Below are positions 1 to 6,076 of a DNA stretch of 13,499 nucleotides, piece after piece; position 1 is the stretch's first letter, and every line of letters begins with the position of its first letter. A model generated the notes under the pieces. That model saw only the letters and a program-made list of their open reading frames with translations, had not been told where the DNA came from and ran no database searches. Where the stretch lies: contig CANETI010000017.1 of the NCBI GenBank assembly GCA_947440715.1, positions 1 through 13,499 of the forward strand, read 5' to 3'. Position numbers and translations under genes: made by a program. Origin of the DNA: Planctomycetota bacterium (GTDB taxonomy: Bacteria > Planctomycetota > UBA11346).

Positions 1-631
1 ACTTGCCTCCTGAGACATCATAAAAATATGATCGCACAGAACCATTATTACCAAATCCCGTGTAGCCGGATTCTTGATTACAGTAAGCCGAAACTTGCGT
101 TTGGTTGATGGTAGCATCGGCGAGATGATCAGGAAATCGCAGGAGTAAGGTTAATCCACGACGACTGCCAACGGTCGTGGTTGACGGTGGTGCGGTGTAA
201 ATATCCGGATCGCCAACGGCCCGCCCTTTCTTCGCTACCAGTGGTCGTCCTCGTTCATCGCGGTGACGGGCACTCTGACGCAGGCGATGTAAACGCAGGC
301 GTTCCGCGCGATCGATGCGTAGATGTTTGGCAATTCCTAAGTTATCTGGGTTACCTTGACCAACGATCATGCCAGTAGATTCCAGGCTTAGATTATTTGC
401 TGAGAGTCGAGCGTAGCACCAAAATTGAGTGATCGGATCACGAACAATGCGCCATCCATGTACCGTCTCTTCATCAGCGTAATCTTCATCGCCCCACAAT
501 TGTATGTCAAAGGTGCTACCGTCAGGTTGGTAATAGGTGAAGACATCACCACGGTAAACAGCCGCAAAGGAATTCGCCGTAATTGTTAACCACAACAGGC
601 AAATGGTAAACCATAATTGAGTTTTGTTCAT
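1..631 (-). CDS. Secreted M6-family metalloprotease, N-terminal part (runs off left edge)
   Basis: Reading the minus strand from the ATG at 631-629 gives about 210 codons without a stop, up to the window edge, so the C-terminal part is missing. Residues 1-23 (MNKTQLWFTICLLWLTITANSFA) look like a signal peptide: a Lys near the start, a hydrophobic core and a small-residue cleavage site. The mature start resembles the propeptide of M6 (immune inhibitor A-like) peptidases: YYQPDGSTFDIQLWGDE, then GWRIVRDP, WCYARLS, LESTGMIVG and a KHLRI segment. Near residue 165 comes LTLLLRFPD and then YTGFGNNGSVRSYFYDVSGG, the usual entry to the M6 catalytic domain. The HExxH zinc site would lie beyond the edge. 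Family knowledge: extracellular zinc proteases. It is transcribed away from the bufferin locus and probably unrelated to it. A TATAAA-like box on the minus strand (657-652) is a weak promoter candidate. Confidence 0.85.
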   Translation of the reverse strand, partial: MNKTQLWFTICLLWLTITANSFAAVYRGDVFTYYQPDGSTFDIQLWGDEDYADEETVHGWRIVRDPITQFWCYARLSANNLSLESTGMIVGQGNPDNLGIAKHLRIDRAERLRLHRLRQSARHRDERGRPLVAKKGRAVGDPDIYTAPPSTTTVGSRRGLTLLLRFPDHLADATINQTQVSAYCNQESGYTGFGNNGSVRSYFYDVSGGK

Positions 632-714
632 AAGGTGTATTTCTTTGACATTTTATAACCCTTTAAAGCCTTATTTTTTTTGCTGACGTGCATGATTTGC
701 ATGGGCTCATGAAA

Positions 715-792
715 GTGAACGCCGACAAGAACGATGAATGAGAAAGTTTACTCTATGTTAAGCTCGCAAATGTCCATGTGAATGTCGACAAG
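715..792. repeat. Imperfect 15-bp direct repeat pair
   Basis: GTGAACGCCGACAAG at 715-729 recurs as GTGAATGTCGACAAG at 778-792, which is 13 of 15 identical with starts 63 bases apart. A second near-repeat, TTCACCTGAGAG (829-840) and TTCACTTGAGAG (880-891), lies just downstream. They may be binding sites or decayed repeats; two copies are too few to decide. Confidence 0.3.
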
Positions 793-799
793 GCAGATG

Positions 800-818
800 A
801 GCCCCACTGAAAGGGGCT
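800..818. other. Small GC-rich hairpin
   Basis: AGCCCC (800-805) can pair with GGGGCT (813-818) across the 7-base loop ACTGAAA. No T-run follows, only ATTTACC, and no gene ends just before it on either strand, so a terminator role is not supported. It could belong to a leader RNA or be chance. Confidence 0.3.
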
Positions 819-914
819 ATTTACCTATTTCACCTGAGAGTTGTGCCGAACTATTGTCCATTTAAAAGTGGTCTCGCTATTCACTTGAGAGCGTAGAAGT
901 GGAGAAGATCACAT

Positions 915-1163
915 GTGAACCGAGAATGTGATAGTCAAAATGTTCTAGGGATGGACGAAGTAGAGAGGCCGTCAGACGAGGTAAAATTTTATTCGGGGTA
1001 TACCATCATCAGGGCTATGATTGAGATAATTGGAGTGATGATAAATGAAAAAAAACATCCACTAATACGATGCGTTCCAATTAAGATTAAATTATCTACT
1101 AATCAAACGTTCATCAGGCAGTGCCGATTTCATCAGACGTTAAAGAGTGAGAATATTGTATGA
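915..1163 (+). CDS. Doubtful short ORF, hypothetical protein
   Basis: This frame gives 82 residues from a GTG start. A good ribosome-binding sequence, GGAGAAG (901-907), lies 7 bases upstream, which is the only positive sign. The product (MNRECDSQNVLGMDEVERPS at its start) matches no family I recognise, has no signal peptide or clear motif, and is rich in Ile and Lys, unlike its neighbours. It sits in a low-GC stretch where chance frames of this size occur. It may be a small hypothetical protein or no gene at all. Confidence 0.2.
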   Translation: MNRECDSQNVLGMDEVERPSDEVKFYSGYTIIRAMIEIIGVMINEKKHPLIRCVPIKIKLSTNQTFIRQCRFHQTLKSENIV

Positions 1164-1345
1164 TGGTGAATGTGACCATGTTTGTTGCATGCCCTGCAAA
1201 TCCATTCACTGAAATGCCTAGTTGAACTGGCAATTTGCTTGTTCAATGCGTCGTATTTGACTCAAAATAGACGGAAATTATTAAGGTGTTGTTTAGCGTC
1301 ATATTTGCCTCTTGCCCTTGGCTTGATCCCGTGACCATCTCCGCC

Positions 1346-1921
1346 ATGAATGACGGTGTGGCCTCAATTCGTTGTGACCCTGCAACGTGGGTGGATGCTC
1401 ATGGTGCAGCGTTGCTGGCTTACACATTAATGCGGGTTCGTGATCGACAAACAGCGGAAGATTTAGTGCAGGAAACTTTTTTGGCGGCGTTGCAAGCCGC
1501 CAATTTTCGTGGTGATGCTATGGAGCGCACGTGGTTAACTGGGATCTTACGTAATAAAATTTGCGATCATTTTCGCCGCTTAGCGCGTGAACGAACGCAG
1601 CCCGGTGGCGATGATGTTGATGTCGTGGTTGATGGTGGATTTGCCAAAGTGATGGAACACTGGATTAAAGAGCCCGGACGCTGGGTGGTCGATGATGAAG
1701 CATTAATCGCCAACCGTGAGTTCTGGGAAATCTTCCACGAATGTTTGCGCGGTTTACCGTCGCGCCAAGCTGCCGCCTTCGTTTTGCGGATGATGGAAGA
1801 CGTTGCCGCAGAAAAAGTCTGTCAGGATTTAAACATCAGCGATACTAACCTATGGGTTATTTTGCATCGCGCGCGCTTTCGCCTGCGTACCTGCCTAGAA
1901 CAACACTGGTTTACACCATGA
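1346..1921 (+). CDS. ECF-type RNA polymerase sigma factor
   Basis: This 191-residue protein has the two-domain layout of extracytoplasmic-function sigma factors. Region 2 spans about residues 12-82 (TAEDLVQETFLAAL, then TWLTGILRNKICDHFRR, the core-binding and -10 recognition part). Region 4 spans about 125-185 (CLRGLPSRQAAAFVLRMMED, then the recognition helix ISDTNLWVILHRARFRLR). The acidic linker with WIKEPGRWVVDDEAL is common in one ECF subgroup. The ATG at 1346 is chosen because conserved sequence begins about 10 residues later; a GTG at 1286 in frame would add 20 residues that look unconserved, though neither start has a strong ribosome-binding site. The stop overlaps the anti-sigma start (ATGA at 1918-1921), so the two are translationally coupled. 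Context says it drives the bufferin genes downstream and probably itself; this is inference. Confidence 0.9.
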   Translation: MNDGVASIRCDPATWVDAHGAALLAYTLMRVRDRQTAEDLVQETFLAALQAANFRGDAMERTWLTGILRNKICDHFRRLARERTQPGGDDVDVVVDGGFAKVMEHWIKEPGRWVVDDEALIANREFWEIFHECLRGLPSRQAAAFVLRMMEDVAAEKVCQDLNISDTNLWVILHRARFRLRTCLEQHWFTP

Positions 1922-2244
1922 GCACTTGGACATCTTGTAAAGATGCGGCTAAAACGGTTGCTGAAGGATTAGAGCGTGAGCTGCCATTTCATCGTCGAGT
2001 GGCGCTGAAATTTCACTTACTTATTTGTTCTGCTTGCCGTCGGTATCGACGCCAAGTAGTTGGCATTCACCGTTTAGTTCGCCGTCACGTAAATGAGTCA
2101 AGTCAATCAGTGGTCGAACTTGATCTGGCGACTCGCCAACGATTTATCGAGAAATTACGCCAGGCATCCGTGACGATTGATGCTGGTACGCCCGCTGCTG
2201 GCACACCTGTTATTCCTCCTGATGGTGGCTCCTCTCATCGCTGA
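1918..2244 (+). CDS. Soluble zinc-finger anti-sigma factor (ZAS-like)
   Basis: This 108-residue protein starts at the ATG overlapping the sigma-factor stop. It carries the ZAS signature HX3CX2C as H33-LLI-C37-SA-C40, with an additional upstream cysteine (C7) that could be the fourth zinc ligand. Such domains clamp the cognate sigma factor and release it when the zinc-thiol cluster is oxidised or the metal is displaced. Arg/Lys-rich helices follow to about residue 60, then a low-complexity Pro/Gly/Thr tail. There is no hydrophobic segment, so unlike many anti-sigma factors it is expected to be cytoplasmic and to sense an internal signal. The gene follows the sigma factor in the same operon and ends about 100 bases before the precursor peptide. 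The zinc-finger call is firm; the signal (copper, oxidant or other) is inferred. Confidence 0.85.
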   Translation: MSTWTSCKDAAKTVAEGLERELPFHRRVALKFHLLICSACRRYRRQVVGIHRLVRRHVNESSQSVVELDLATRQRFIEKLRQASVTIDAGTPAAGTPVIPPDGGSSHR

Positions 2245-2326
2245 TAAAATTGAGTGTAAGGTTGTCGTTCGTGCGCCGACTAAAATGTCGACACCAAAAC
2301 GGATGTCATAACCACCAAGCCCTACC

Positions 2327-2335
2327 AAGGGGGAG
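2327..2335 (+). promoter_or_regulatory. Strong ribosome-binding site that sets the bufA start
   Basis: AAGGGGGAG lies 7 bases before the ATG at 2343. The same frame is open upstream to 2250, but an earlier start would place 31 charged residues before an otherwise ideal signal peptide, so this site decides for 2343. Confidence 0.8.
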
Positions 2336-2342
2336 TTTCATC

Positions 2343-2705
2343 ATGCGCGCATCAATCAAGAGTCTCGCCATCGCTGCCGCCGTCACCGGCCTTTTTGCCG
2401 GCACTGCGTTAGTGCAAGTTCAGGCCAATGAGCCTGGGCAATATGCCCACACCAAAGAATACGCAGGCGACAAAAACGCCTGTAAAGGTATGAATGCCTG
2501 TAAGGGCAAGGGTGGCTGCAAAACCGACGCCAACGCCTGCAAGGGTATGAATGATTGCAAAGGTAAAGGCGGTTGCGCCACCTCGAAGAACGAATGCAAA
2601 GGTCACAATGAATGTAAGGGCCTGGGCGGCTGCAAAACTGACGCCAACGCCTGCAAAGGTAAAAACGCCTGTAAGGGCAAGGGCGGCTGCAAAGTTGGCA
2701 AATAA
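2343..2705 (+). CDS. bufA: BufA2-like bufferin precursor, exported Cys-rich repeat peptide
   Basis: This 120-residue precursor begins with a clear signal peptide (MRASIKSLAIAAAVTGLFAG, then TALVQVQA, with cleavage expected after A28). After a short linker, residues 45-120 are four consecutive 19-residue units of the form NxCKGxNxCKGxGGC plus four residues, with no insertions. Each unit has three cysteines, 12 in all; they are the only cysteines in the protein. The CKGxNxCKGxGGC pattern is that of BufA2-type bufferins, ribosomally made periplasmic peptides whose cysteines are modified by a DUF692 (MNIO) enzyme and which bind copper. The maturase, its partner and DoxX follow. The gene is preceded by a sigma/anti-sigma pair and followed by a strong hairpin, fitting inducible, high-level expression of the precursor. 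The chemistry on these cysteines and the metal cannot be read from sequence. A long antisense frame exists only because of the repeats. Confidence 0.88.
   Translation: MRASIKSLAIAAAVTGLFAGTALVQVQANEPGQYAHTKEYAGDKNACKGMNACKGKGGCKTDANACKGMNDCKGKGGCATSKNECKGHNECKGLGGCKTDANACKGKNACKGKGGCKVGK
2475..2702 (+). repeat. Four tandem 57-bp units encoding the 19-residue bufferin repeat
   Basis: The units start at 2475, 2532, 2589 and 2646, and all are exactly 57 bases. Encoded units: NACKGMNACKGKGGCKTDA, NACKGMNDCKGKGGCATSK, NECKGHNECKGLGGCKTDA and NACKGKNACKGKGGCKVGK. Units 1 and 3 share the KTDA end and an almost identical DNA junction into the next unit 114 bases apart, so the array looks like a duplicated dimer. 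Synonymous differences between units show the duplication is not very recent. Confidence 0.95.
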
Positions 2706-2722
2706 TAAAGTTGGCAAATAAT
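2691..2722 (+). repeat. Perfect 16-bp tandem duplication across the bufA stop
   Basis: AAAGTTGGCAAATAAT occurs twice back to back (2691-2706 and 2707-2722). The first copy encodes the last four residues and the TAA stop of the precursor; the second is untranslated. Perfect identity suggests a recent slippage event. Confidence 0.9.
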
Positions 2723-2727
2723 TAAGC

Positions 2728-2765
2728 CGCTCAAACGCTCGGCCAAACGGCTGAGTGTTTGAGCG
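2728..2765 (+). terminator. Long hairpin after bufA, probable attenuator or mRNA-stabilising stem
   Basis: A 17-base arm (2728-2744, CGCTCAAACGCTCGGCC) pairs fully with 2749-2765 (GGCTGAGTGTTTGAGCG), with two G-U wobbles and an AAAC loop. It begins 22 bases after the stop codon. No T-run follows (ACGGGCG), so it is not a textbook intrinsic terminator. Its place between a peptide needed in large amounts and its enzyme suggests partial termination or protection of the 5' message; that role is inferred. Confidence 0.7.
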
Positions 2766-2779
2766 ACGGGCGTCCGGCA

Positions 2780-2820
2780 CAACCTGAATAAATGCCGTTA
2801 ATACGGATCTGTTCAGGTTG
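2780..2820 (+). other. Nested inverted repeat in the bufA-bufB spacer
   Basis: CAACCTGAA (2780-2788) and TTCAGGTTG (2812-2820) are perfect complements. Inside them CCGT (2795-2798) pairs with ACGG (2803-2806) around TAAT. It can be a second RNA hairpin, or an operator for a dimeric protein. Five T lie some bases downstream (2834-2838), too far for a standard terminator. Confidence 0.6.
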
Positions 2821-2864
2821 ATTGTGACAACGCTTTTTATTCGCAAATCGCTCATCATGAAGAC

Positions 2865-2894
2865 CCGTTTCTGTCGCATGAGCGGCAGAAACGG
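2865..2894 (+). other. Third hairpin, just upstream of bufB
   Basis: CCGTTTCTGTCGC (2865-2877) pairs with GCGGCAGAAACGG (2882-2894) over 13 positions with one G-U, closing on an ATGA loop. It ends 25 bases before the bufB start and could affect translation initiation or mark a processing site. Confidence 0.6.
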
Positions 2895-2919
2895 TAACTT
2901 CTCAGTCGATGGATAAATT

Positions 2920-3825
2920 ATGATCGCACCTAGCAAACAACGTATGGGTCAACCAAATCTTGGCATTGGCGTTGGTTTACGCGGCCAGCATTACCGTGCG
3001 ATACTTGATGGTCAGCCACAAATTGGATTTCTCGAAATTATTTCAGATAATTACATGGAAAGCGCAGGTCGTCCGTTGGAGTTTCTTGATCGTATCGCTG
3101 CTCAGCATGCCGTCGTTATGCATGGCGTGTCACTGTCTATTGGTTCCACGGCACCGCTTAATCGGACCTATGTGCGCAACCTCAAAACGTTGCGTGATCG
3201 CATCAAAGCACGTTGGGTCAGCGATCATTTGTGTTGGACCGGCTTGGCTGGACGCAATACGCACGATCTCCTTCCTTTACCCTATACGAAAGAAACCCTG
3301 CGCCACGTGTGCGAACGCATTCGCAAAGTTCAAGATATGCTCGAAGCGCCGTTGATCATTGAAAATCCTTCAACCTATATTGGTTTCGCTGAATCAACCA
3401 TGAGCGAATGGGATTTCATCGCAGCGATGTGCGATCGCACGGGCTGCGGTTTATTATTGGATGTTAATAATATTTTTGTCTCAGCGCGAAACCACGGTTT
3501 TGATTCAACTGATTATCTGGCGGCGATACCATGGGAACGAGTCGTTCAATTTCATGTCGCCGGTCATAGCGACGAAGGTACGCATGTGGTAGATACGCAT
3601 GATGGACCAGTTATTGATCCCGTATGGGAATTATTGGCCCAGGCATGGCCGCGTGCTGGTGGCGCATCTATTTTATTGGAATGGGACGCCAAAATTCCAA
3701 GTTTCATTGAGGTCGAACAGGAAGCGCTGCGTGCTCGCGATTATTTACCGCAGTTAGCCACTCACTTAGCTAGTGCTCACCATTCTCCTCGTCGGATAAA
3801 CAAACGTGTCGGAGGTGCCGCATGA
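2920..3825 (+). CDS. bufB: DUF692 / MNIO-family bufferin maturase BufB
   Basis: At 301 residues this is a full-length member of the multinuclear non-haem iron oxidase (MNIO, DUF692) family, a TIM-barrel enzyme that oxidises cysteines in precursor peptides (methanobactin, HvfA and bufferin pathways). Conserved pieces run in order: LGIGVGLRGQHY (14-25), FLEIISDNYM, MHGVSLSIG (H68), VSDHLCW (H103), PLIIENPSTY (E148), LLLDVNN (D181, N184), FHVAGH (H212, H216), VDTHDGPV (D225, H227, D228) and ILLEWD (E254). All expected metal ligands appear present. The ATG at 2920 has a poor ribosome-binding site; the next in-frame ATG (2944) is an alternative and leaves the family core intact. The stop overlaps the next gene by ATGA. 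It acts in the cytoplasm on the precursor before export. Confidence 0.93.
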   Translation: MIAPSKQRMGQPNLGIGVGLRGQHYRAILDGQPQIGFLEIISDNYMESAGRPLEFLDRIAAQHAVVMHGVSLSIGSTAPLNRTYVRNLKTLRDRIKARWVSDHLCWTGLAGRNTHDLLPLPYTKETLRHVCERIRKVQDMLEAPLIIENPSTYIGFAESTMSEWDFIAAMCDRTGCGLLLDVNNIFVSARNHGFDSTDYLAAIPWERVVQFHVAGHSDEGTHVVDTHDGPVIDPVWELLAQAWPRAGGASILLEWDAKIPSFIEVEQEALRARDYLPQLATHLASAHHSPRRINKRVGGAA

Positions 3826-4580
3826 GCGCCGTACTCGCCCGTCGCCAACGCTGGCTTTACGCTGCCATTGTCGATACCAATGGTCCACGTGATCCGACGA
3901 AAGTATTAGGCGGTGCGGCCGTGCCTGCGGCGCTTGGTCTTTCGATTTATCGCCATGCCTATCGCGCACGTTTACGAGATTGTGTTGCCGACGATTTCTC
4001 TGCCGTTGCGCAGGTGGTGGGCGAACAAGCCTTCACTAATTTGGCCGATTCATTTGTCGCAGCGTGCCCGCCAATGGACGCCACGCTCAATGCGTATGGT
4101 CGTTTCTTTCCACCTTGGTTATTGACGACGCGCATTCCTGCACGAGTGCGACTTGCCGAATTGGCGCGCCTGGAATGGGCCCTGGTTGAGGCAATTCATG
4201 CCGCTATCGCGCCATCTTTAAACGCAGCTGCTCTAGCTGGTGTTGCACCCCAGGCTTGGGCCACGATTCGTTTGGTGGTCGCACCGTCACTGCGCGTTCT
4301 GCCAGGTCGCTACCATACCAATGCGGTATACGAAGCATTTCGCCTTTCAAAACCTTTGCCCTCACCACAACGCAAAAACGGTGGTGTTGCGGTAATCCGT
4401 AATGCCGAAGGTTTAATGCGTGTCGAATTAAATGTTGATGAAACCAAAGTCTTATCTCGGCTGTCAAACGGATTTCCGCTTGGCGAAGCGCTTGAAGGTC
4501 TTCCCGCTGCGCGTCTTACTATGATTCGTCAAGCGTTTGCACGCTGGTTGATACAAGGGTTTTTTACCGCGTTGCGTTAA
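3822..4580 (+). CDS. bufC: DUF2063 / HvfC-BufC family partner of the MNIO enzyme
   Basis: This 252-residue protein overlaps the maturase stop by four bases (ATGA), typical of the obligate BufB-BufC pair. The N-terminal half carries the DUF2063 pattern: LARRQRWLYAAIVD, LSIYRHAYRARLRDCVADDF (the YR...L...DF core), VGEQAFTNLADSFVAACPP, and YGRFFPPWL followed by LARLEWALVEA (about residues 5-130). The C-terminal half (about 165-250) is a small alpha/beta region ending in LTMIRQAFARWLIQGFFTAL, as expected for the domain thought to grip the precursor peptide. Family knowledge: it forms a complex with the MNIO protein and is needed for peptide modification. No signal peptide or membrane segment; cytoplasmic. 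Length is normal for the family. Confidence 0.9.
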   Translation: MSAVLARRQRWLYAAIVDTNGPRDPTKVLGGAAVPAALGLSIYRHAYRARLRDCVADDFSAVAQVVGEQAFTNLADSFVAACPPMDATLNAYGRFFPPWLLTTRIPARVRLAELARLEWALVEAIHAAIAPSLNAAALAGVAPQAWATIRLVVAPSLRVLPGRYHTNAVYEAFRLSKPLPSPQRKNGGVAVIRNAEGLMRVELNVDETKVLSRLSNGFPLGEALEGLPAARLTMIRQAFARWLIQGFFTALR

Positions 4581-4582
4581 TA

Positions 4583-4618
4583 TCCCACCTATGTTCCCAC
4601 CTATGTTCCCACCTATTT
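4583..4618. repeat. Three tandem copies of a 12-bp unit between bufC and doxX
   Basis: TCCCACCTATGT is present twice exactly and a third time as TCCCACCTATTT, immediately after the bufC stop, followed by a further TCCCC. It fills half of the 81-base gap. It may be a slippage-prone spacer; no pairing that would make it a terminator was seen. Confidence 0.85.
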
Positions 4619-4661
4619 TCCCCATTTAGTCTCGGCACCAGTTGCCGACCACGGAGCCCTC

Positions 4662-5147
4662 ATGTCTATTCTCCATCGCCTAACCGCAATCTATGACCAG
4701 GGAGTCGCACGATTACTCTGCCTCGAAAGTGTTCCGCTCTTAATCGCTCGCGTCAGCGTCGGATGGGTCATGGCCGAATCAGGCTGGGGGAAACTAGGGA
4801 AAATTCCAGACGTGGTTGAATTTTTTCGTGGACTCGGAATTCCCGCGCCCGAAATACAAGCGCCCATGGCTGCAGTTAGCGAATTGTTTTTCGGCGTTTT
4901 GTTAATGATGGGACTTTTCACGCGAATCTCAGCCATTCCTCTCATGATTATCATGACCGTGGCGATTATCACAGCAAAACGTGAGGAAATAACCTCAGCC
5001 AGTGACTTATTAGGCATGAGTGAATTTCTCTTCATTGTTTTATTGCTTATGCTGCTCGTCCGCGGCGGTGGAGCCTGGTCGTGTGACCGCGTGTTGGTTT
5101 GGAAACGTTCGTGTTGCGCTCATCAACCACTGACAACCAAACCTTGA
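4662..5147 (+). CDS. DoxX-family inner-membrane protein (bufferin companion)
   Basis: This 161-residue protein has about four hydrophobic segments: VPLLIARVSVGWVMAESGWGK, then AVSELFFGVLLMMGL, AIPLMIIMTVAIITA and EFLFIVLLLMLLV. The pattern SGWGKLGKIPDVVEFFRGLG, followed by IPAPEIQAPMAAVSELFFGVLL, is characteristic of DoxX proteins, and such a gene commonly closes DUF2282/BufA-DUF692-DUF2063 operons (as in the gold-induced gig operon). The ATG at 4662 follows CGGAGC at good spacing. It is separated from bufC by 81 bases with a triple repeat, so coupling is looser than in the upstream pair. The C-terminal tail has three cysteines (WSCDRV and SCCAH). Its molecular role in these operons is not established. 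Confidence 0.85.
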   Translation: MSILHRLTAIYDQGVARLLCLESVPLLIARVSVGWVMAESGWGKLGKIPDVVEFFRGLGIPAPEIQAPMAAVSELFFGVLLMMGLFTRISAIPLMIIMTVAIITAKREEITSASDLLGMSEFLFIVLLLMLLVRGGGAWSCDRVLVWKRSCCAHQPLTTKP

Positions 5148-5233
5148 TTTTCGCACCTTCGATAAACGGAAGGAAAAAACAGGTTTTCAAATCTTGGACG
5201 GACTAAGTAGATTATTAGGATACCATTTAATTT

Positions 5234-6076
5234 CTACGCCTGTTGATGCGAGGTTTTGCGATAAGCGGCAGGCGGTAATCCCATACGACGGCGAAACATG
5301 CGGCTAAAATAAAAGCGATCAGGAAAGCCGCAGGCGTCGGCAATTCGGTCAATACCGTCGGCGCTAAATACTAACCGTTCAGCCGCAGTAGCGATGCGTC
5401 GCTCAAGAACATATTGGGCAGGCGTTTGTCCTACATGTTTGCGGAATAAGCGAACGAAATGATCCTCGCTAAATCCAGCCGCGAGGGCTAGTTTTTGGTT
5501 GTTGAGATCGCTAGCCAAATGTTCATCAATGTAGCGCAGGCTGCTAGCCACTGGGTGATCGCCCTGGGCATGAAGGGTTATGCGTTGAGCTTGTTCACTT
5601 GGCAGTTGGGCAAATAACCGACTGAGCGCCGCAAATAAGACCGCTTTAAACTGACAGGTAATAATGGGCGACGCTAATACTTTTTTGGGCGCCGATACCA
5701 ATGGACGTAATGCGTCACAACTGGCCTCAAGCCAAGGATCCTGAGCGAGAGTGATGGGCCCTGGAAAAATTTGCCTGACCACAATGCCAGGAATTCCAAT
5801 AATATCGAAGTGTGCAAAAAGGTGCTCAATGCGCTGAGTATTATGGCAGGTCCAGCGCACCCAAGCCGGGATGAAATGCACGCGATGTGAGACTAATTCA
5901 TAGGCTTGTCCATCGACGAGGGCACTCGCGCCACTCGCGGAATTCACATAAAAGCGCCAATAGGGGCTGCAGACGTCTTCGGCGTTCCAGCGTTGATCAA
6001 TAAAGAGATTTCTTCCTGAATACATGCGTATATGAAGGTGATCCAACTCAGCTAGTTTTCCCTCAACATGCTTCAT
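5234..6076 (-). CDS. AraC-family transcriptional regulator
   Basis: This 280-residue protein has the AraC/XylS DNA-binding domain at its C-terminus, about residues 175-275. It shows two helix-turn-helix units (KLALAAGFSEDHFVRLFRKH, then VGQTPAQYVLERRIATAAERL, and IDRIADACGFPDRFYFSRMF followed by RRRMGLPPAAYRK), which include the signature second helix. The N-terminal 150 residues look like a cupin-type sensor domain (RFYVNSASGASALVDG, then HRVHFIPAWV), often used for sugars in this family. The gene is divergent from the PSD1 gene with only 81 bases between the starts and converges with doxX, so it most likely controls the PSD1-DUF1501 pair and perhaps itself. No good ribosome-binding site precedes the ATG at 6076; a start at the second Met (residue 18) is possible. 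Confidence 0.9.
   Translation of the reverse strand: MKHVEGKLAELDHLHIRMYSGRNLFIDQRWNAEDVCSPYWRFYVNSASGASALVDGQAYELVSHRVHFIPAWVRWTCHNTQRIEHLFAHFDIIGIPGIVVRQIFPGPITLAQDPWLEASCDALRPLVSAPKKVLASPIITCQFKAVLFAALSRLFAQLPSEQAQRITLHAQGDHPVASSLRYIDEHLASDLNNQKLALAAGFSEDHFVRLFRKHVGQTPAQYVLERRIATAAERLVFSADGIDRIADACGFPDRFYFSRMFRRRMGLPPAAYRKTSHQQA

Larger units (their letters stand above)
632..1345. other. Gene-poor intergenic stretch
   Basis: About 700 bases between the divergently arranged protease and sigma-factor genes hold no recognisable gene. Visible here are an AT-rich leader for the protease with a run of eight T (673-680), two imperfect direct-repeat pairs (715-729 with 778-792, and 829-840 with 880-891), a small GC hairpin at 800-818 and one doubtful short reading frame at 915-1163. 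The promoter of the sigma-factor operon must lie in its right part, but no box pair with standard spacing was found. Confidence 0.6.

Noticed and set aside
181..378. 65-residue plus-strand ORF
   Set aside because: It lies inside the minus-strand M6 metalloprotease coding sequence, which matches family motifs throughout.
646..675. TTGACA on the plus strand as a sigma-70 promoter
   Set aside because: No acceptable -10 box at the right distance and no gene close downstream on this strand.
829..891. CTGAGAG/TTGAGAG elements as parts of a riboswitch
   Set aside because: The short motif recalls riboswitch cores, but the surrounding conserved stems of known classes could not be drawn, and no relevant metabolic gene follows.
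1224..1252. GAAC ... CGTC as an ECF-type promoter for the sigma-factor gene
   Set aside because: The two boxes are 21 bases apart, longer than the 16-17 usual for such promoters, and no matching pair was found upstream of bufA.
2409..2936. 175-residue open frame on the minus strand across bufA
   Set aside because: It is antisense to the repeat array; the repeated codons remove stops on the other strand. The product is a low-complexity echo of the repeats with no family match, while the plus strand has a signal peptide and a strong ribosome-binding site.
5150..5195. CCTTC/GAAGG hairpin followed by A-run between doxX and the AraC gene
   Set aside because: Only five base pairs; on the plus strand it is followed by A rather than T, and on the minus strand the T-run comes before the stem, so it is not a terminator for either gene.
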